DNA of 64,000 nt from a bacterium Scap17. GTDB lineage: Bacteria > Pseudomonadota > Gammaproteobacteria > Pseudomonadales > Halomonadaceae. Shown here in pieces: positions 27,926 to 37,993 of the stretch. The position numbers and the translations under genes were made by a program. A model generated the notes under the pieces. It had not been told where the DNA came from. It was given only the letters and a program-made list of their open reading frames with translations, and did no database searches. Every line of letters begins with the position of its first letter. Position 1 is the stretch's first letter. The stretch spans positions 3,038,001 to 3,102,000 of the forward strand of contig VINJ01000001.1 in assembly GCA_013376735.1 (NCBI GenBank), given 5' to 3'.

Positions 27926-29296
27926 TCAGGGCGTCACGTTTTCCAGCTCGTCGGAACTCTCATCATTCAGCACCAGGGATACCTGACGATCTGCCTTGAG
28001 GCTCTCGTTGAGGTCACGCACGCTATTGATATCGATGATACCTGCCGCCTGACGCAGGTTGAGCAGGTCGAGCACATAGGTGTAACGCGAAGAGGCGTAG
28101 TCCGCCAGCGCCTGATACAGGGCCTGCTCGGCGTCCAGCACGTCGACGATGTTGCGCGTGCCGACTTCATAACCGGAGCGAGTCGCCTCCAGTGCGCTGC
28201 GGCTGGAGACGATCGCCTGCTTGCGCGCCTTGACGGTCAGGACGTCGCTGCGCACCTGGCTGTAGAGCGAACGCACGCTCTGGGTGGTGGAGCGCTGCTG
28301 GTCGAGCAGGTCGTACTGGCTCTGCTCGAGCAGATGGGTGCTCTGACGTACCTGGGCGGAGGTGCGGCCACCGGTATAGATCGGCAGGGAGGCCTGGATA
28401 CCGATCTGGTTGTATTCCTGATACCCCCCGGCAGTATCGATGTCGGTTTCATCGTAGGAGTAGGTCGCGAAGGCACCGACTTCCGGCAAGTGGCCTGCGC
28501 GGGAGGTCTTCACATCGCCTCTGGCGACATCGACACCCTTCTGGGCAGCACCGATCAGCGGGTTGTTGGACAATGCCATCTCGACCCACTTGCTGCGGCT
28601 GGCCGGCACCGGCGCTTCGATCGCCAGATCTTCTTCCAGGCCATCGATGGAATCGTACTGCTGGCCCGTCAACTGCTGCAGGGCCTCGAAGCTGACCTGA
28701 AGATCGGCTTCGGCCGCAATGCGCTGGGCGCGCGCATCATCGAAGGATGCCCTGGCTTCCTGCACGTCCGTGATCGCGATCAGACCGACCTCGAACTGCT
28801 GATTGGCCTGGTCCAGCTGGCGGGAGAAGGCCTTTTCCTGAGCAATGCGCGCATCGAGAACATCACGATTGTTCAGAATGGTGAAGTAGGCAGACGCCAC
28901 GTCATAAAGCAGCTGCTGCTGATCGGAATCCAGCAGCAACTTCTGCTGACGGGTGGTGTCCTTGCTGGTCGCGAGCTCATACCAGTCGGCGGCATCGAAC
29001 AGCTGCTGGTTCACGTTGATCACGATGTTGCTGTCGGTGTAATCGCCCTCGGTGCCGCTCTGGGAATTGCCGGTGACATCGGTACGCGACACGGTTCCCG
29101 TGGCAGTGATCTGGGGCAACAGGTCAGCAAGCTCGATACGCTCATTGTCCTCGACGCTCTGATAGAGCGAGCGAGAGGAGGACAGGCTGGCATTGTGGGT
29201 CAATGCATCACGGGTGATGTCGAGCAGATTGGCAGCCTGAGCCTGGGTCGCAAAACCCATCGCCAGCACCAGTGGCAGTATGCGAATGTTGGCCAT
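27926..29296 (-). CDS. tolC: TolC-family outer-membrane channel
   Basis: A 456-aa outer-membrane efflux protein. A 21-residue signal peptide (ending TQAQA before ANLLD) is followed by two structural repeats of the long alpha-helical barrel (about 25-215 and 230-430), with conserved segments such as FDAADWYELATSKD and GTRNIVDVLDAEQALYQA. It pairs with tripartite efflux pumps and type I exporters. The start at 29296 is chosen because it gives a proper signal peptide; the upstream in-frame codons to 29377 do not. Confidence 0.93.
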   Translation of the reverse strand: MANIRILPLVLAMGFATQAQAANLLDITRDALTHNASLSSSRSLYQSVEDNERIELADLLPQITATGTVSRTDVTGNSQSGTEGDYTDSNIVINVNQQLFDAADWYELATSKDTTRQQKLLLDSDQQQLLYDVASAYFTILNNRDVLDARIAQEKAFSRQLDQANQQFEVGLIAITDVQEARASFDDARAQRIAAEADLQVSFEALQQLTGQQYDSIDGLEEDLAIEAPVPASRSKWVEMALSNNPLIGAAQKGVDVARGDVKTSRAGHLPEVGAFATYSYDETDIDTAGGYQEYNQIGIQASLPIYTGGRTSAQVRQSTHLLEQSQYDLLDQQRSTTQSVRSLYSQVRSDVLTVKARKQAIVSSRSALEATRSGYEVGTRNIVDVLDAEQALYQALADYASSRYTYVLDLLNLRQAAGIIDINSVRDLNESLKADRQVSLVLNDESSDELENVTP

Positions 29297-29463
29297 GTAT
29301 GCGTTGTTCCTGATCAGTGACAGTCGTGACCTGCATGGCGCCTCGAAAGCACCAGGACAAGGTAAAAGGTAGCTCACACATCGGCTGGACTACTGCCTCA
29401 GCCCTGCTCAAGCGGGTCGTGAAAAAGTGGCCTTAGTCTAATCGCCACCCATTTGGGCGTCCA

Positions 29464-29477
29464 GTTAGTTGGCTAAC
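29464..29477. promoter_or_regulatory. Inverted repeat in the tolC upstream region
   Basis: GTTAG-TTGG-CTAAC, a perfect 5-bp inverted repeat, lies about 170 bp upstream of the tolC start within the 29297-29580 gap. No clear promoter or gene could be identified in this stretch. Weak, possibly an operator. Confidence 0.3.
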
Positions 29478-29580
29478 GTTATTGCACGATACAGCGTTTC
29501 CAAATTGACAACAATGTCAGGGAGCACCCTGCGCTCGAACGTCAGAACCCCCATTCTGCCAGTATAATGATGACACAATA

Positions 29581-29619
29581 TGAAAACGGCCCACTCGAAT
29601 CACGAGCGGGCCGTTTTCA
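29581..29619 (-). terminator. Intrinsic terminator of rpoS
   Basis: A 17-bp stem with one wobble (29581-29597 / 29603-29619, loop AATCA), about 50 bp after the rpoS stop, with a short T stretch on the minus strand. Confidence 0.8.
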
Positions 29620-29669
29620 CTGGCAACCTGCATCAAGGCATCTACAGCCATGACGACTGTGCCCGCGCA

Positions 29670-30647
29670 TCATTCGAAGATGGATTCGAGCGTCAACCCC
29701 TGCTTCTCGAGCATGCGTCGCAGCTTCTTGAGCGCCTCGACCTGAATCTGACGGACCCGCTCACGCGTCAGACCGATTTCCTCGCCCACTTCCTCCAGCG
29801 TCGCGGCTTCGTGACCACGCAGCCCGAAGCGACGCACCACCACTTCCATCTGCTTCTCGGTCAACTCCGCCAACCACTCATCGACATGCGCCTTGACGTC
29901 GACATCCACCAGGCTGGACTCCGGGCTGGTGTCATTCTCGTCGGCGATGGTCTCGATCAGCGGCTTGTCGCTCTCACCGCCCATCGGATAGTCGACGGAT
30001 GACACGCGCTCATTGAGCCCCAGCATCTTCTTGACGGTATCGACCGGCTTGTCGAGGAATTCGGCGATCTCCTCCGCGGTGGCCTCATGATCCAGTTTCT
30101 GGGTCAGCTGGCGCGCGGCACGCAGGTAGATGTTGAGTTCCTTGACGACATGAATCGGCAGACGAATGGTGCGTGTCTGATTCATCAACGCCCGCTCGAT
30201 GGTCTGGCGAATCCACCAGGTGGCGTAGGTCGAGAAACGGAAACCGCGCTCAGGGTCAAACTTCTCCACCGCGCGGATCAGCCCCAGATTGCCCTCCTCG
30301 ATCAGGTCGAGCAGCGACAGACCACGATTCAGATAGCGCCGTGCGATCTTGACCACCAGACGCAGGTTGGACTCGATCATGCGCTGGCGACCGGCGGGGT
30401 CGCCCGCCTGCGCCAGACGCCCGAAGTAGACTTCCTCCTCGGGCTTGAGCAACGGGGAGAAACCGATCTCGTTGAGGTAGATCTGGGTCGCATCCAGGCT
30501 TTGGTAGTGCTTGCGCTCTTCACGATTCAAGGCGCGTTCGAATGCCGCCTCTTCCGCTTCTGCCTCAAGCGTATCGTCGTCCTCCTCGACATCCTCAAGG
30601 GACAACTCAACCTCAGCCTGATCGATATCCTTTTCCAGCATGCTCAT
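29670..30647 (-). CDS. rpoS: RNA polymerase sigma factor RpoS
   Basis: A 325-aa sigma-70 family factor of the stationary-phase/general stress type. After a 45-residue acidic N-terminus, regions 1.2 (about 55-85), 2 (about 90-160, including [19 protein letters not shown]), 3 and 4 (about 245-315, with [14 protein letters not shown]) follow. Its position directly downstream of nlpD is the usual one, so it is expected to be read from promoters within nlpD as well. The ATG follows a GGGG ribosome site; a second in-frame ATG lies two codons later. Confidence 0.97.
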   Translation of the reverse strand: MSMLEKDIDQAEVELSLEDVEEDDDTLEAEAEEAAFERALNREERKHYQSLDATQIYLNEIGFSPLLKPEEEVYFGRLAQAGDPAGRQRMIESNLRLVVKIARRYLNRGLSLLDLIEEGNLGLIRAVEKFDPERGFRFSTYATWWIRQTIERALMNQTRTIRLPIHVVKELNIYLRAARQLTQKLDHEATAEEIAEFLDKPVDTVKKMLGLNERVSSVDYPMGGESDKPLIETIADENDTSPESSLVDVDVKAHVDEWLAELTEKQMEVVVRRFGLRGHEAATLEEVGEEIGLTRERVRQIQVEALKKLRRMLEKQGLTLESIFE

Positions 30648-30708
30648 GTCGATACCCCGTTGTCTCTGGTCTGGTGCCAGGAACTTGTTGTTGTGGCAGC
30701 GGTGGGAA

Positions 30709-31950
30709 TCAGCGTTTAGGCAGGAATTTCAGTGGGTCCTTGGGCTGCCCATCCTCGCGAATCTCGAAGTGCAGCTGAGCACGTTCAGCGTCAGTGGCTC
30801 CCAGAGTGGCGATGACCTGTCCGGCGTCGATCACATCGTTCTCTGATACACGCAGAGTGTCGTTGTGGGCATAGGCGCTCAGATAGCGGTCGTTGTGCTT
30901 GAGAATGATGAGGTTACCGTAACCACGTACTCCGCTTCCGGCGTAGACCACGATTCCCGGCCCTGCTGCCTTGACAGGTTGCCCCTTTTGACCAGCGATA
31001 TCAATGCCGCCGGTGACACTCTCGGACTCGCCGAACTTGCCGATGATCTCGCCTTGCGTAGGCCACTGCCAGTCAACGTTTTTTACCGGAACGTAGGTCT
31101 TCTTGGCCGGTGCAGCCTTGACGGTTTCGCCAGCGACGTTGGTGCCCTTTTCAACCTTGGCAGCCTCATTTTTCACGCTAGCGGCCGCTTTCTCGCGCTC
31201 TGCCGCGGCGGCAGCGACGGCTTGCTCGGCCTTTTCCTTGGCGGCCTTGCGCGCCTCGGCCTGGGCGGCGGCCGCACTGGCAGCCGCCTGGCTGGCTGTC
31301 TGACTGGCCGAACTGCTGGCTTGCGCAGCACCGCTGCTGACCTGCTCTACGCTGTCATTGGCGGCGTTGCGCGCCGTCTCGGCGAGCGCCTCTTCACTGC
31401 CTTCCTGGTAGACAGGCCCCAGCCCGGCCGCCGCCGCGGCCCCGGTGGCGGCCGATGACACGCCACCCGAGCCGGTCGTCAGCGACTGGGCCTGGCGGGT
31501 GCGCTGTTGCTGCTGAGCCATGGCGGACTCATCCGGTGCCAGCCAGTCCGGCAGTTCGCTGCCGCCGGCGATCGAACCATCGCTGCCCCCGCCCATCGGC
31601 GTGGCAACGACGCCACCGCCCGAGGAGACGCTCGTACCGGAAGCGCCCGCCGCTCTCGCCGGCAGCTGGGTATTGGGGTCCAGACGCAGCGTCTGCCCCG
31701 GCTGCAGGGTGTAGGGCGGATTCAAGCCGTTCATGCGCGCCACATCCCGGAAATCCTGACCACTCTGCCAGGAGATGCCATACAGGGTGTCACCGCGCTG
31801 AACGGTATAGGTGTCGGAGGTGATACGCGCATTGCCGGCGTTGAGGTCCTGAACCTGCGGGCGAGTGGTCGCCGTGCTGCAGGCTGTCAGCGCACCCAGC
31901 GCCAGACCTGCCAACGTCAGTTTGATTCCCTTGTCCATCCTGTCACGCAT
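30709..31950 (-). CDS. nlpD: NlpD lipoprotein, murein amidase activator
   Basis: A 413-aa outer-membrane lipoprotein. The lipobox LTAC falls near residue 24 after a short hydrophobic signal. A LysM domain (about 50-95, beginning [13 protein letters not shown]) binds peptidoglycan; a long Ala/Gln/Lys-rich low-complexity region follows; the C-terminal LytM/M23 domain (about 295-405) has GGIDIAGQ where active peptidases carry a metal-binding His, so it is degenerate, as expected for an AmiC activator. The start at 31950 has AAGGAG 7 bases upstream and lies inside the end of the DUF368 gene (ATGCGTGA overlap). Confidence 0.95.
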   Translation of the reverse strand: MRDRMDKGIKLTLAGLALGALTACSTATTRPQVQDLNAGNARITSDTYTVQRGDTLYGISWQSGQDFRDVARMNGLNPPYTLQPGQTLRLDPNTQLPARAAGASGTSVSSGGGVVATPMGGGSDGSIAGGSELPDWLAPDESAMAQQQQRTRQAQSLTTGSGGVSSAATGAAAAAGLGPVYQEGSEEALAETARNAANDSVEQVSSGAAQASSSASQTASQAAASAAAAQAEARKAAKEKAEQAVAAAAAEREKAAASVKNEAAKVEKGTNVAGETVKAAPAKKTYVPVKNVDWQWPTQGEIIGKFGESESVTGGIDIAGQKGQPVKAAGPGIVVYAGSGVRGYGNLIILKHNDRYLSAYAHNDTLRVSENDVIDAGQVIATLGATDAERAQLHFEIREDGQPKDPLKFLPKR

Positions 31951-32896
31951 GTTCCTGCTCCTTGCGGGAATTGCTGGAGTCGTCATCCGGACCGGAGCGT
32001 TCTCCGGCAAACCAGACAAGCAATACGCCGGCCAGCATCAGGGCGAGTGCCGCCCACAGCTGGGCAGGCTCACCGGTCACACTGGTGTAGGTATCCGGCA
32101 TCATGAACTGGTAATCCAGCGGAACCTGTTCACCCTTGGGTCCCAGACGATAATCGGTGATGGTGCGCCACGGCCACAATACCGGCAGCGAGCCGAGAAT
32201 GAAGCCCGTCAGCAGCATCAGTGTCGCGGTGTGATGATGACGAAACAACCACGACAACAAACGCGAGAAGGTGAACAGCCCGATGGCGCAGCCGCTGCCG
32301 AACAGCACGATCAGCTGCAGATCGAAGCTCTTGATGCCAGTCATCACCGTGCCGTAGAGGCCCATGGTCAGCAACAGGAAGCTACCGGAGACGCCCGGCA
32401 GCAGCATGGCACTGATGGCGATGGCACCGCCGACCACCAGCACCCAGGAGGCATCGGTGGCGGCAGGCAACAGGCTGGGCAACTTGCTGGCCAGCACCAG
32501 CCCCAGCGCGAACCACACAAGATACCCGATCCGGAAGGTGGTGATACGCCGCGCGACCACCACCCCGGAGCACACTACCAGCCCGAAGAAGAAGGCATTG
32601 AGCAGCAGCGGCTGGGCCTCCATCAGCCAGGTCACCAGATGCGCCACGCTGATCAGGCTGGCGAAGATGCCAGCGGCCAACGGCAGCAGAAAGGCCAGAT
32701 TCAAATGCTGCCACAGCGCCTTGACGCCCTGCTCACGCCATACGCCGATGGCGGAGGGGCCGAAGCGCTTGATGGACTCGATCAATTCTTCATAGATGCC
32801 GGTCACGAAGGCAATCGTGCCGCCTGATACCCCGGGCACGGCATCCGCCGCTCCCATGCCAGCGCCCTTGAAGAACACGCTCAAAGCTCGTTTCAC
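31943..32896 (-). CDS. popT: DUF368 protein, predicted polyprenyl-phosphate transporter (PopT)
   Basis: A 317-aa polytopic membrane protein with about nine transmembrane helices and two copies of the family motif, GAADAVPGVSGGTIAFVTG (residues about 12-30) and LLPGVSGSFLLLTMGLYG (about 165-182). The DUF368 family was assigned as undecaprenyl-phosphate transporters that recycle the lipid carrier to the cytoplasmic face. It begins with GTG at 32896 in a GTGA overlap with the pcm stop; the longer ATG ORF back to 32989 lies inside pcm and is not used. It ends inside the start of nlpD. This gene is not part of the E. coli surE-pcm-nlpD-rpoS string. Confidence 0.88.
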   Translation of the reverse strand: MKRALSVFFKGAGMGAADAVPGVSGGTIAFVTGIYEELIESIKRFGPSAIGVWREQGVKALWQHLNLAFLLPLAAGIFASLISVAHLVTWLMEAQPLLLNAFFFGLVVCSGVVVARRITTFRIGYLVWFALGLVLASKLPSLLPAATDASWVLVVGGAIAISAMLLPGVSGSFLLLTMGLYGTVMTGIKSFDLQLIVLFGSGCAIGLFTFSRLLSWLFRHHHTATLMLLTGFILGSLPVLWPWRTITDYRLGPKGEQVPLDYQFMMPDTYTSVTGEPAQLWAALALMLAGVLLVWFAGERSGPDDDSSNSRKEQEHA

Positions 32897-33663
32897 CTGA
32901 TCACTCCCTCGAGCAACGGCACGAAGCGCACAGCCTCGAACCGCTGAATATCCTGAGTGTCGCCGACGCGGCGCACTCGTGTCAGCCACTGACGATCACT
33001 GTCGTCCTCGGCCAATGGCACGATCATCACCCCCTGCGGGGCCAACTGCTTCAACAACGCCTGCGGCAGATGCGGCGCGCAGGCGGTCACCACGATCAGA
33101 TCAAATGCCGAGTCATCATCCTGCCAGCCATGCCCACCATCGGCATGGCGCAACTCGACATTGTCGAGCCCGAACCAGCCAAGGCGTTGTGCGGCCCTGG
33201 CGTGCAGCACGGCGATGCGCTCGAGCGAAGACACCCGAGCGAACAGACGCGCCAGCAGCAATGTCTGATAGCCCGAACCGGTGCCGACCTCCAGCACCCG
33301 ACACTCCTCGCGCGGGCGCGGCGCTTGCGCGAGGGCAAGCTCCGTCATGCGGGCGTGCATGTAAGGCTGGGACAGGGTCTGTCCCTGCCCCAGCGGCAGT
33401 GCGGTATCTTCATAGGCACGGTGCGCCAGCGCCTCATCGAGAAACAGATGACGCGGCTCACTGGCCATCAGCTCCAGCACCCGCTCATCACGGATGCCGG
33501 CATCCTCCAGGCGCGCCACCATGCGGTCTCGCGTACGCTGGGACGTCATGCCGATACCGCTCAGCTGCGCCGTGTCCGGGCGCCTGAGATGCAAGGGCCC
33601 GGCGATTCCCGCTGCGCTGTCTGACTGCGCATGCGGGAAAGCGTTCTGATACACGTCCTTCAT
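32893..33663 (-). CDS. pcm: Protein-L-isoaspartate O-methyltransferase
   Basis: A 256-aa S-adenosylmethionine methyltransferase that repairs isoaspartyl damage. The family N-terminal region with TSQRTRDRMVARLE (about residues 40-53), ALPLGQGQTLSQPYMHARM (about 89-107) and the SAM motif VLEVGTGSGYQ (about 123-133) are all clear. The N-terminus is about 38 residues longer than typical Pcm; ATG 33549 (MTSQRTR) is a possible alternative start but lacks an SD. The stop overlaps the GTG start of the DUF368 gene. Confidence 0.93.
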   Translation of the reverse strand: MKDVYQNAFPHAQSDSAAGIAGPLHLRRPDTAQLSGIGMTSQRTRDRMVARLEDAGIRDERVLELMASEPRHLFLDEALAHRAYEDTALPLGQGQTLSQPYMHARMTELALAQAPRPREECRVLEVGTGSGYQTLLLARLFARVSSLERIAVLHARAAQRLGWFGLDNVELRHADGGHGWQDDDSAFDLIVVTACAPHLPQALLKQLAPQGVMIVPLAEDDSDRQWLTRVRRVGDTQDIQRFEAVRFVPLLEGVIR

Positions 33664-33734
33664 GGTCTTGATTCATATCCTGTCGAGCGAGGACTTCACA
33701 ACGAAATCTTGAGCCTTGGCTGGCGCTACGTCGC

Positions 33735-34484
33735 TCAGGTCAGCGCCTCGAGCCACTGCGCCACATCGTGACGCGCCCCATGGGAGGTGAGATCCGTCAT
33801 CAACGGCGTGATGGACACATAGCCCGCCGCGATGGCGGCGAAGTCGGTGTCATCGCCATCATCGATGCCATCGCCGGCCAGCGCGATCCAGTAGCGGGTA
33901 CGGCCACGCGGGTCCTTGACCTCGATCGGGGCGCCCGCCGGGCCACGATGGCCCTGACGCGTGACGCGAAAACCACGAATCTCGCTCCACGGCACATCCG
34001 GCACGTTGACGTTGAGCAATGAGCGCGGCGGCAATGCCAGGGTCTCGGCCGCGCCGACGAGGCTCGCCGCCACGCGTCCGGCGGTCTCGAAGTGGGTCTT
34101 GCCGCACAGTGACATCGCGATTGCCGACATGCCCAGCGAGCGCCCTTCCATCGCCGCCGCCACGGTGCCGGAATACAGCACGTCATCGCCCAGGTTGGCA
34201 CCATGGTTGATGCCGGAAATCACGATGTCAGGCTTCTCGTCCCAGACACCATTGACGCCCAGATAGACACAATCCGCGGGTGTGCCGTCAACGCTGTAGA
34301 AGCCGTTCTCCATCGCGGACAGCAACAACGGCCGACTCAGCGTCAGCGAGTTGCTGGCTCCTGAGCGGTCACGGTCCGGCGCAACTACACGAATGTGTGC
34401 CTGCCCGGCCAGGGCATCATGCAGCGCCTTGAGCCCCGGAGCGTGCACGCCATCATCATTGGAAAGCAGAATCCTGCGCATCAT
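33735..34484 (-). CDS. surE: 5'/3'-nucleotidase SurE
   Basis: A 249-aa metal-dependent phosphatase active on nucleoside monophosphates and other phosphates, a stationary-phase survival factor. The metal site NDDG is at residues 9-12 of [17 protein letters not shown], and [18 protein letters not shown] is the family signature in the centre. AAGGAG lies before the ATG pair at 34484. Lies 48 bp downstream of truD. Confidence 0.97.
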   Translation of the reverse strand: MMRRILLSNDDGVHAPGLKALHDALAGQAHIRVVAPDRDRSGASNSLTLSRPLLLSAMENGFYSVDGTPADCVYLGVNGVWDEKPDIVISGINHGANLGDDVLYSGTVAAAMEGRSLGMSAIAMSLCGKTHFETAGRVAASLVGAAETLALPPRSLLNVNVPDVPWSEIRGFRVTRQGHRGPAGAPIEVKDPRGRTRYWIALAGDGIDDGDDTDFAAIAAGYVSITPLMTDLTSHGARHDVAQWLEALT

Positions 34485-34532
34485 CTCACTCCTTTGCGAA
34501 TCATCGGATGGCCGTCATGTGGCCTGACGACA

Positions 34533-35708
34533 CTACAGCAGCGGGTGGGCGATCAGCTCACGCAACAGGCCCGTCGCGAAGCTGCCACGCGGCAGATCGA
34601 AGTGCAGCCAGACACTGGCTTCACTGCCTTCGGTTTTTGCCTGCTCTGGCGTGATGTCCCACTCCAGGCGCGGCTTGCCTGGCATCAGGCGCAGCGGACG
34701 ACGCTCCGCCTTGGCGCCGGCCTTCTCGAGCCCCTCGCACAGCTGCGGCCAACGCGTGGCCAGGACCTGCTCGAGCTGGGCGACCTGCGCATGAGCCTCC
34801 GCATGCCCGGTGCCCCACAGCGAGCCAGTGGGATGAATATCGCCACTCGCCAGGCGCTGCGCCAGCGTCTCGGTCGACTCGCTGCCGTCGGTGACGAAGC
34901 GCGAGCCCGTCCCGTTGAGCGCAAACACCTCACCGCTCAACGCCGTCGCCCAGCAATTCGCCTTGAGGCGCGCCGCCAGCACCTCGTTGAACAGGAAGCT
35001 GCGCGCGGTCGACAGCAGCATGCCGCTGCGGTCATCACGCTTGCGCCAGCCACGCACCAGCACGGCACGTGCCCGGCCGAGATTATGTCCCTGATGCCCG
35101 AAACGCTGCGGCCCGAAATAGTTGGGCACACCATCACGTATCAGCGTCTGCCAGCGCGCCTCGAACTCGGGATGCGCGACGGCCTCACCGCTGACACGCA
35201 GCGCGAAGCGGTTGCCGCGATGCACGCCACGCTTGAGCTTGCGCGGATGACGCACGCTGGCCAGCACGCGGACGCCCTTCTCGGCCAGTGCATCGCCGAG
35301 ATCCTGCGGCGCTTCACGCCCGGGCAACCACACGGAGACCCACTGCTGGGTGATCGCCTGCTTGTCCTTGAGACCGGCCACGCCGATATCACGCGGCGCG
35401 ACCTCGCATAGGCTGGCCAGTTCACGGCACAGTTCATCGGTGGTCAGGCCGCGTTTCTCGACCCACAGCCACTGATGCTCACCGTGGCCTTCGGGCACGA
35501 AGTCCATCAGCTCGGTGACCCGGAAGTCCTCCGGCGTGTGGCGGAAGTCGCCTGCTCCCAGCGGGCCGCCATGCGCATGCGGCCAGCGCTGCATCAACTC
35601 GGATTCCTTGACCCACGCCTCGCTGCCCGCGGCATCCAGCGCCGTCAGCGCCTCGGCAAACAGCGCATCCGCCTCGGGCAACTCGGACATGTCATTCACT
35701 TCAGACAT
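34533..35708 (-). CDS. truD: tRNA pseudouridine(13) synthase TruD
   Basis: A 391-aa pseudouridine synthase for position 13 of tRNA-Glu. The catalytic aspartate lies in [15 protein letters not shown] (about residue 119), with [15 protein letters not shown] the RNA-binding TRUD segment. The N-terminal 35 residues are longer than usual. Its ATG overlaps the last 8 bases of ispF (ATGTCTGA). Confidence 0.95.
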   Translation of the reverse strand: MSEVNDMSELPEADALFAEALTALDAAGSEAWVKESELMQRWPHAHGGPLGAGDFRHTPEDFRVTELMDFVPEGHGEHQWLWVEKRGLTTDELCRELASLCEVAPRDIGVAGLKDKQAITQQWVSVWLPGREAPQDLGDALAEKGVRVLASVRHPRKLKRGVHRGNRFALRVSGEAVAHPEFEARWQTLIRDGVPNYFGPQRFGHQGHNLGRARAVLVRGWRKRDDRSGMLLSTARSFLFNEVLAARLKANCWATALSGEVFALNGTGSRFVTDGSESTETLAQRLASGDIHPTGSLWGTGHAEAHAQVAQLEQVLATRWPQLCEGLEKAGAKAERRPLRLMPGKPRLEWDITPEQAKTEGSEASVWLHFDLPRGSFATGLLRELIAHPLL

Positions 35709-36291
35709 GCTCGGCTCCGCCCGCGGTCGGCAGCGCGCCCAGCAGCACCACGGCCTCGGCGGCGATGCCTTCCTTGCGACCGGTGAAGCCGAGCCGCTCG
35801 GTGGTGGTGGCCTTGATGTTGACGACCGCCAGCGGCACGCGCAGGTCTTCGGCGATCACTTCCCGCATCGCCTGGATGTGCGGCGCCATCTTCGGCGCCT
35901 GCGCCATCACGGTGAGGTCGACATTGCCGACCCCGAAACCGGCGGCATTGACCAGCCCGATCACGTGGCGCAGTAGGCCACGGCTATCAGCGCCGGACCA
36001 CTCGCTGTCGGTGTCCGGGAAATGCTTGCCGATATCGCCCATGCCACAGGCGCCGAGCAGCGCATCACACAGTGCATGCAGCAGCACGTCACCGTCGGAG
36101 TGCGCCACGAACCCATGCTCGTAGGCGATCTTCACGCCCCCGATCATCAGGTGATCGCCATCGCCGAAGCGATGCACATCAAAGCCGTGGCCGATGCGCA
36201 GGGCCATCGGCACATGGCCAGCCTGTTGGGGAGAGGTCGCGGATTGCGCAGAGGCAGTGGCAGCAGCGGGTGTTGCAGATTGCTCAGTCAT
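35701..36291 (-). CDS. ispF: 2-C-methyl-D-erythritol 2,4-cyclodiphosphate synthase
   Basis: A 196-aa MEP-pathway enzyme. The fold begins at [13 protein letters not shown] (metal ligands Asp and His), then [28 protein letters not shown], and ends in [22 protein letters not shown]. The first 28 residues are an Ala/Ser/Thr-rich extension. The start at 36291 lies one base after the ispD stop; a later ATG (36207) would remove the extension but has no SD. Paired with ispD as usual. Confidence 0.93.
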   Translation of the reverse strand: MTEQSATPAAATASAQSATSPQQAGHVPMALRIGHGFDVHRFGDGDHLMIGGVKIAYEHGFVAHSDGDVLLHALCDALLGACGMGDIGKHFPDTDSEWSGADSRGLLRHVIGLVNAAGFGVGNVDLTVMAQAPKMAPHIQAMREVIAEDLRVPLAVVNIKATTTERLGFTGRKEGIAAEAVVLLGALPTAGGAEHV

Positions 36292-36292
36292 G

Positions 36293-37105
36293 TCAGGCAG
36301 ACGTCCGGGGGCTATCGGGAAGCGCCTCGCGCGCGGCCAGCAGCAGGCGCGCCATGGCGAGGTCTTCCGGATGGGTGATCTTGAGATTGTCGCGGGCGGC
36401 GGCGACCAGCACGGGGGCACGGCCACAGGCCTCCAGTGCCGAGGCCTCATCCGTGATGAGCGCGGGGTTCTCCCCCAGCGCTTCACGCAGCGCCCGTCGC
36501 AACAGGCCCAGCGGGAAGGCCTGCGGCGTGAAGGCATGCCACAGGCCGACGCGGGATTCGGTGTGCGAGATGCTCGGCGCACGCTCTTCATCGCCGCCAC
36601 TGCCATCGCCACCGCCACCGCCATGCGGGCGCGAGTCGCCGGCCGGCGCGGCGCGTTTCATGGTGTCACTGGCGGGGGCCGCGAGGATGGCGCCATCGGC
36701 ACTGCGGCGAGCGGTCGCGACCAGCGCATGGATATCGGCTTCGCGAACACAGGGACGCGCGACATCGTGCACCAGCACGAGGTCATCGTCATGGGCGTGG
36801 CGGCTCAGGCAATCCAGGCCCGCCAGCACGCTGTCGGCACGTTCGCTGCCACCATCGGCGCGCAGCCAGTCCTGCCACGGCACCATCGACGGCGTGAAAT
36901 AGCCATCATCGGCGCCCAGCACCAGACAGAGCCCTGCCTCGGGCAAGGCGCGCTTGAGCGTCGCCAGCGTCGCCTCCAGCACGCAGCCGCCGGGCGACAG
37001 CTCCAGATACTGCTTGGGGCGGTCGGCCTGCATGCGGCTGCCCACGCCGGCGGCCGGCACCAGATACCACAGTCGGGGCTCTCGAGAGACGTCTGATGGC
37101 ATCAT
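36293..37105 (-). CDS. ispD: 2-C-methyl-D-erythritol 4-phosphate cytidylyltransferase
   Basis: A 270-aa MEP-pathway cytidylyltransferase. The CTP loop is [11 protein letters not shown] near residue 15, with KQYLEL following; [11 protein letters not shown] and [10 protein letters not shown] are further conserved segments. Between SDTMKRA and [10 protein letters not shown], where other IspDs have the beta-arm used in dimerisation, there is a Gly/Asp-rich insertion (about residues 153-175). It overlaps the ftsB stop codon by ATGA. Confidence 0.95.
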   Translation of the reverse strand: MMPSDVSREPRLWYLVPAAGVGSRMQADRPKQYLELSPGGCVLEATLATLKRALPEAGLCLVLGADDGYFTPSMVPWQDWLRADGGSERADSVLAGLDCLSRHAHDDDLVLVHDVARPCVREADIHALVATARRSADGAILAAPASDTMKRAAPAGDSRPHGGGGGDGSGGDEERAPSISHTESRVGLWHAFTPQAFPLGLLRRALREALGENPALITDEASALEACGRAPVLVAAARDNLKITHPEDLAMARLLLAAREALPDSPRTSA

Positions 37106-37476
37106 GGCGTGATCACCTTGGGCAGCCCGCCTTCCAGGCCCTTGCCCTCCAGCGCACCGTCCGCCACTTCATCGGGTGAAGACGCCTTGCGTTCCGGCAC
37201 CGCGACATTGGGCACCCACAGGAACTGCTCGTCCTTGCGCACCATGCCGAGGTCATTGCGTGCACGCTCCTCGATGGCCGCCAGACCATTCTTGAGGTCG
37301 ACCACTTCCGCACCGAGCCGCTGATTGCGGTTGTCCAGCACCGCATCTTCCTTGGAAAGCTGCTGCACGCGTGCGCGAATATCGAATAATTCGGTGATGC
37401 CATTTTCGCCCCACCACAGCCGATACTGGAGCAGTGCCAGCAGCAGCAGCAGTGAGATATTGATCCATTTGAGCAT
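37102..37476 (-). CDS. ftsB: Cell-division protein FtsB
   Basis: A 124-aa bitopic protein of the FtsQLB divisome complex: one N-terminal transmembrane helix (about residues 5-20), then a periplasmic coiled coil with leucine-zipper spacing (about 30-75), then the conserved RNDLGMVRKDEQFLWV. A tail of some 30 residues extends beyond the E. coli length. Start at 37476 has AAGGAC upstream. It heads the long overlapping operon through ispD, ispF, truD and on to surE. Confidence 0.93.
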   Translation of the reverse strand: MLKWINISLLLLLALLQYRLWWGENGITELFDIRARVQQLSKEDAVLDNRNQRLGAEVVDLKNGLAAIEERARNDLGMVRKDEQFLWVPNVAVPERKASSPDEVADGALEGKGLEGGLPKVITP

Positions 37477-37629
37477 GGCGATGTCCTTGGCCGTTGCAGC
37501 GCGCATTATGCCATCATCCGGGAGCGTGACGCAGGCACTGCCAGCATCCGTTGCCACGCTTGACGTCCCCCTGTCGATCAGGGCCACCTGATGACAGCGA
37601 CCTATCACCCTTCTGCCAGGAGTCATCCG

Positions 37630-37941
37630 ATGTACAAGCTTGCGTTCTTCGTCCCGGAGAATGACGCCGAACACGTCAAGGAAGCCGTCTTCGCCACCGG
37701 CGCAGGGCGTATCGGCGACTACGAGGCCTGCTGCTTCGAGACACGCGGCACCGGCCAGTTTCGGCCACTGGCCAGCGCCAATCCGCATATCGGGACCTGC
37801 GGCACGCTGGAGCGCGTCGCCGAACTGAAGATAGAGCTGGTATGTGACGATTCGCTCATCGCCGCTGCCGTGGCGGCGCTGCGCGAGGCCCATCCCTATG
37901 AAGAAGTCGCCTTCGATTGCTGGCGACTGGAAACGTTCTGA
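37630..37941 (+). CDS. NIF3-like (YqfO/COG3323) protein
   Basis: A 103-aa single-domain protein with the pattern MYKLAFFVPENDAEHVKEAVF, GIGDYE-like GRIGDYEACCF, and a C-terminal AHPYEEVAFDCWRL. It is equivalent to the inserted domain of YqfO/NIF3 proteins, standing alone. Function is unknown. AGGAG lies 8 bases before the ATG; an upstream ATG at 37591 lacks it. Divergent from ftsB. Confidence 0.88.
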   Translation: MYKLAFFVPENDAEHVKEAVFATGAGRIGDYEACCFETRGTGQFRPLASANPHIGTCGTLERVAELKIELVCDDSLIAAAVAALREAHPYEEVAFDCWRLETF

Positions 37942-37993
37942 CCCCGCGCGTCCCGAAGAACGAGGCACGCGAGGTCAGCAATGGCCAGACGAT

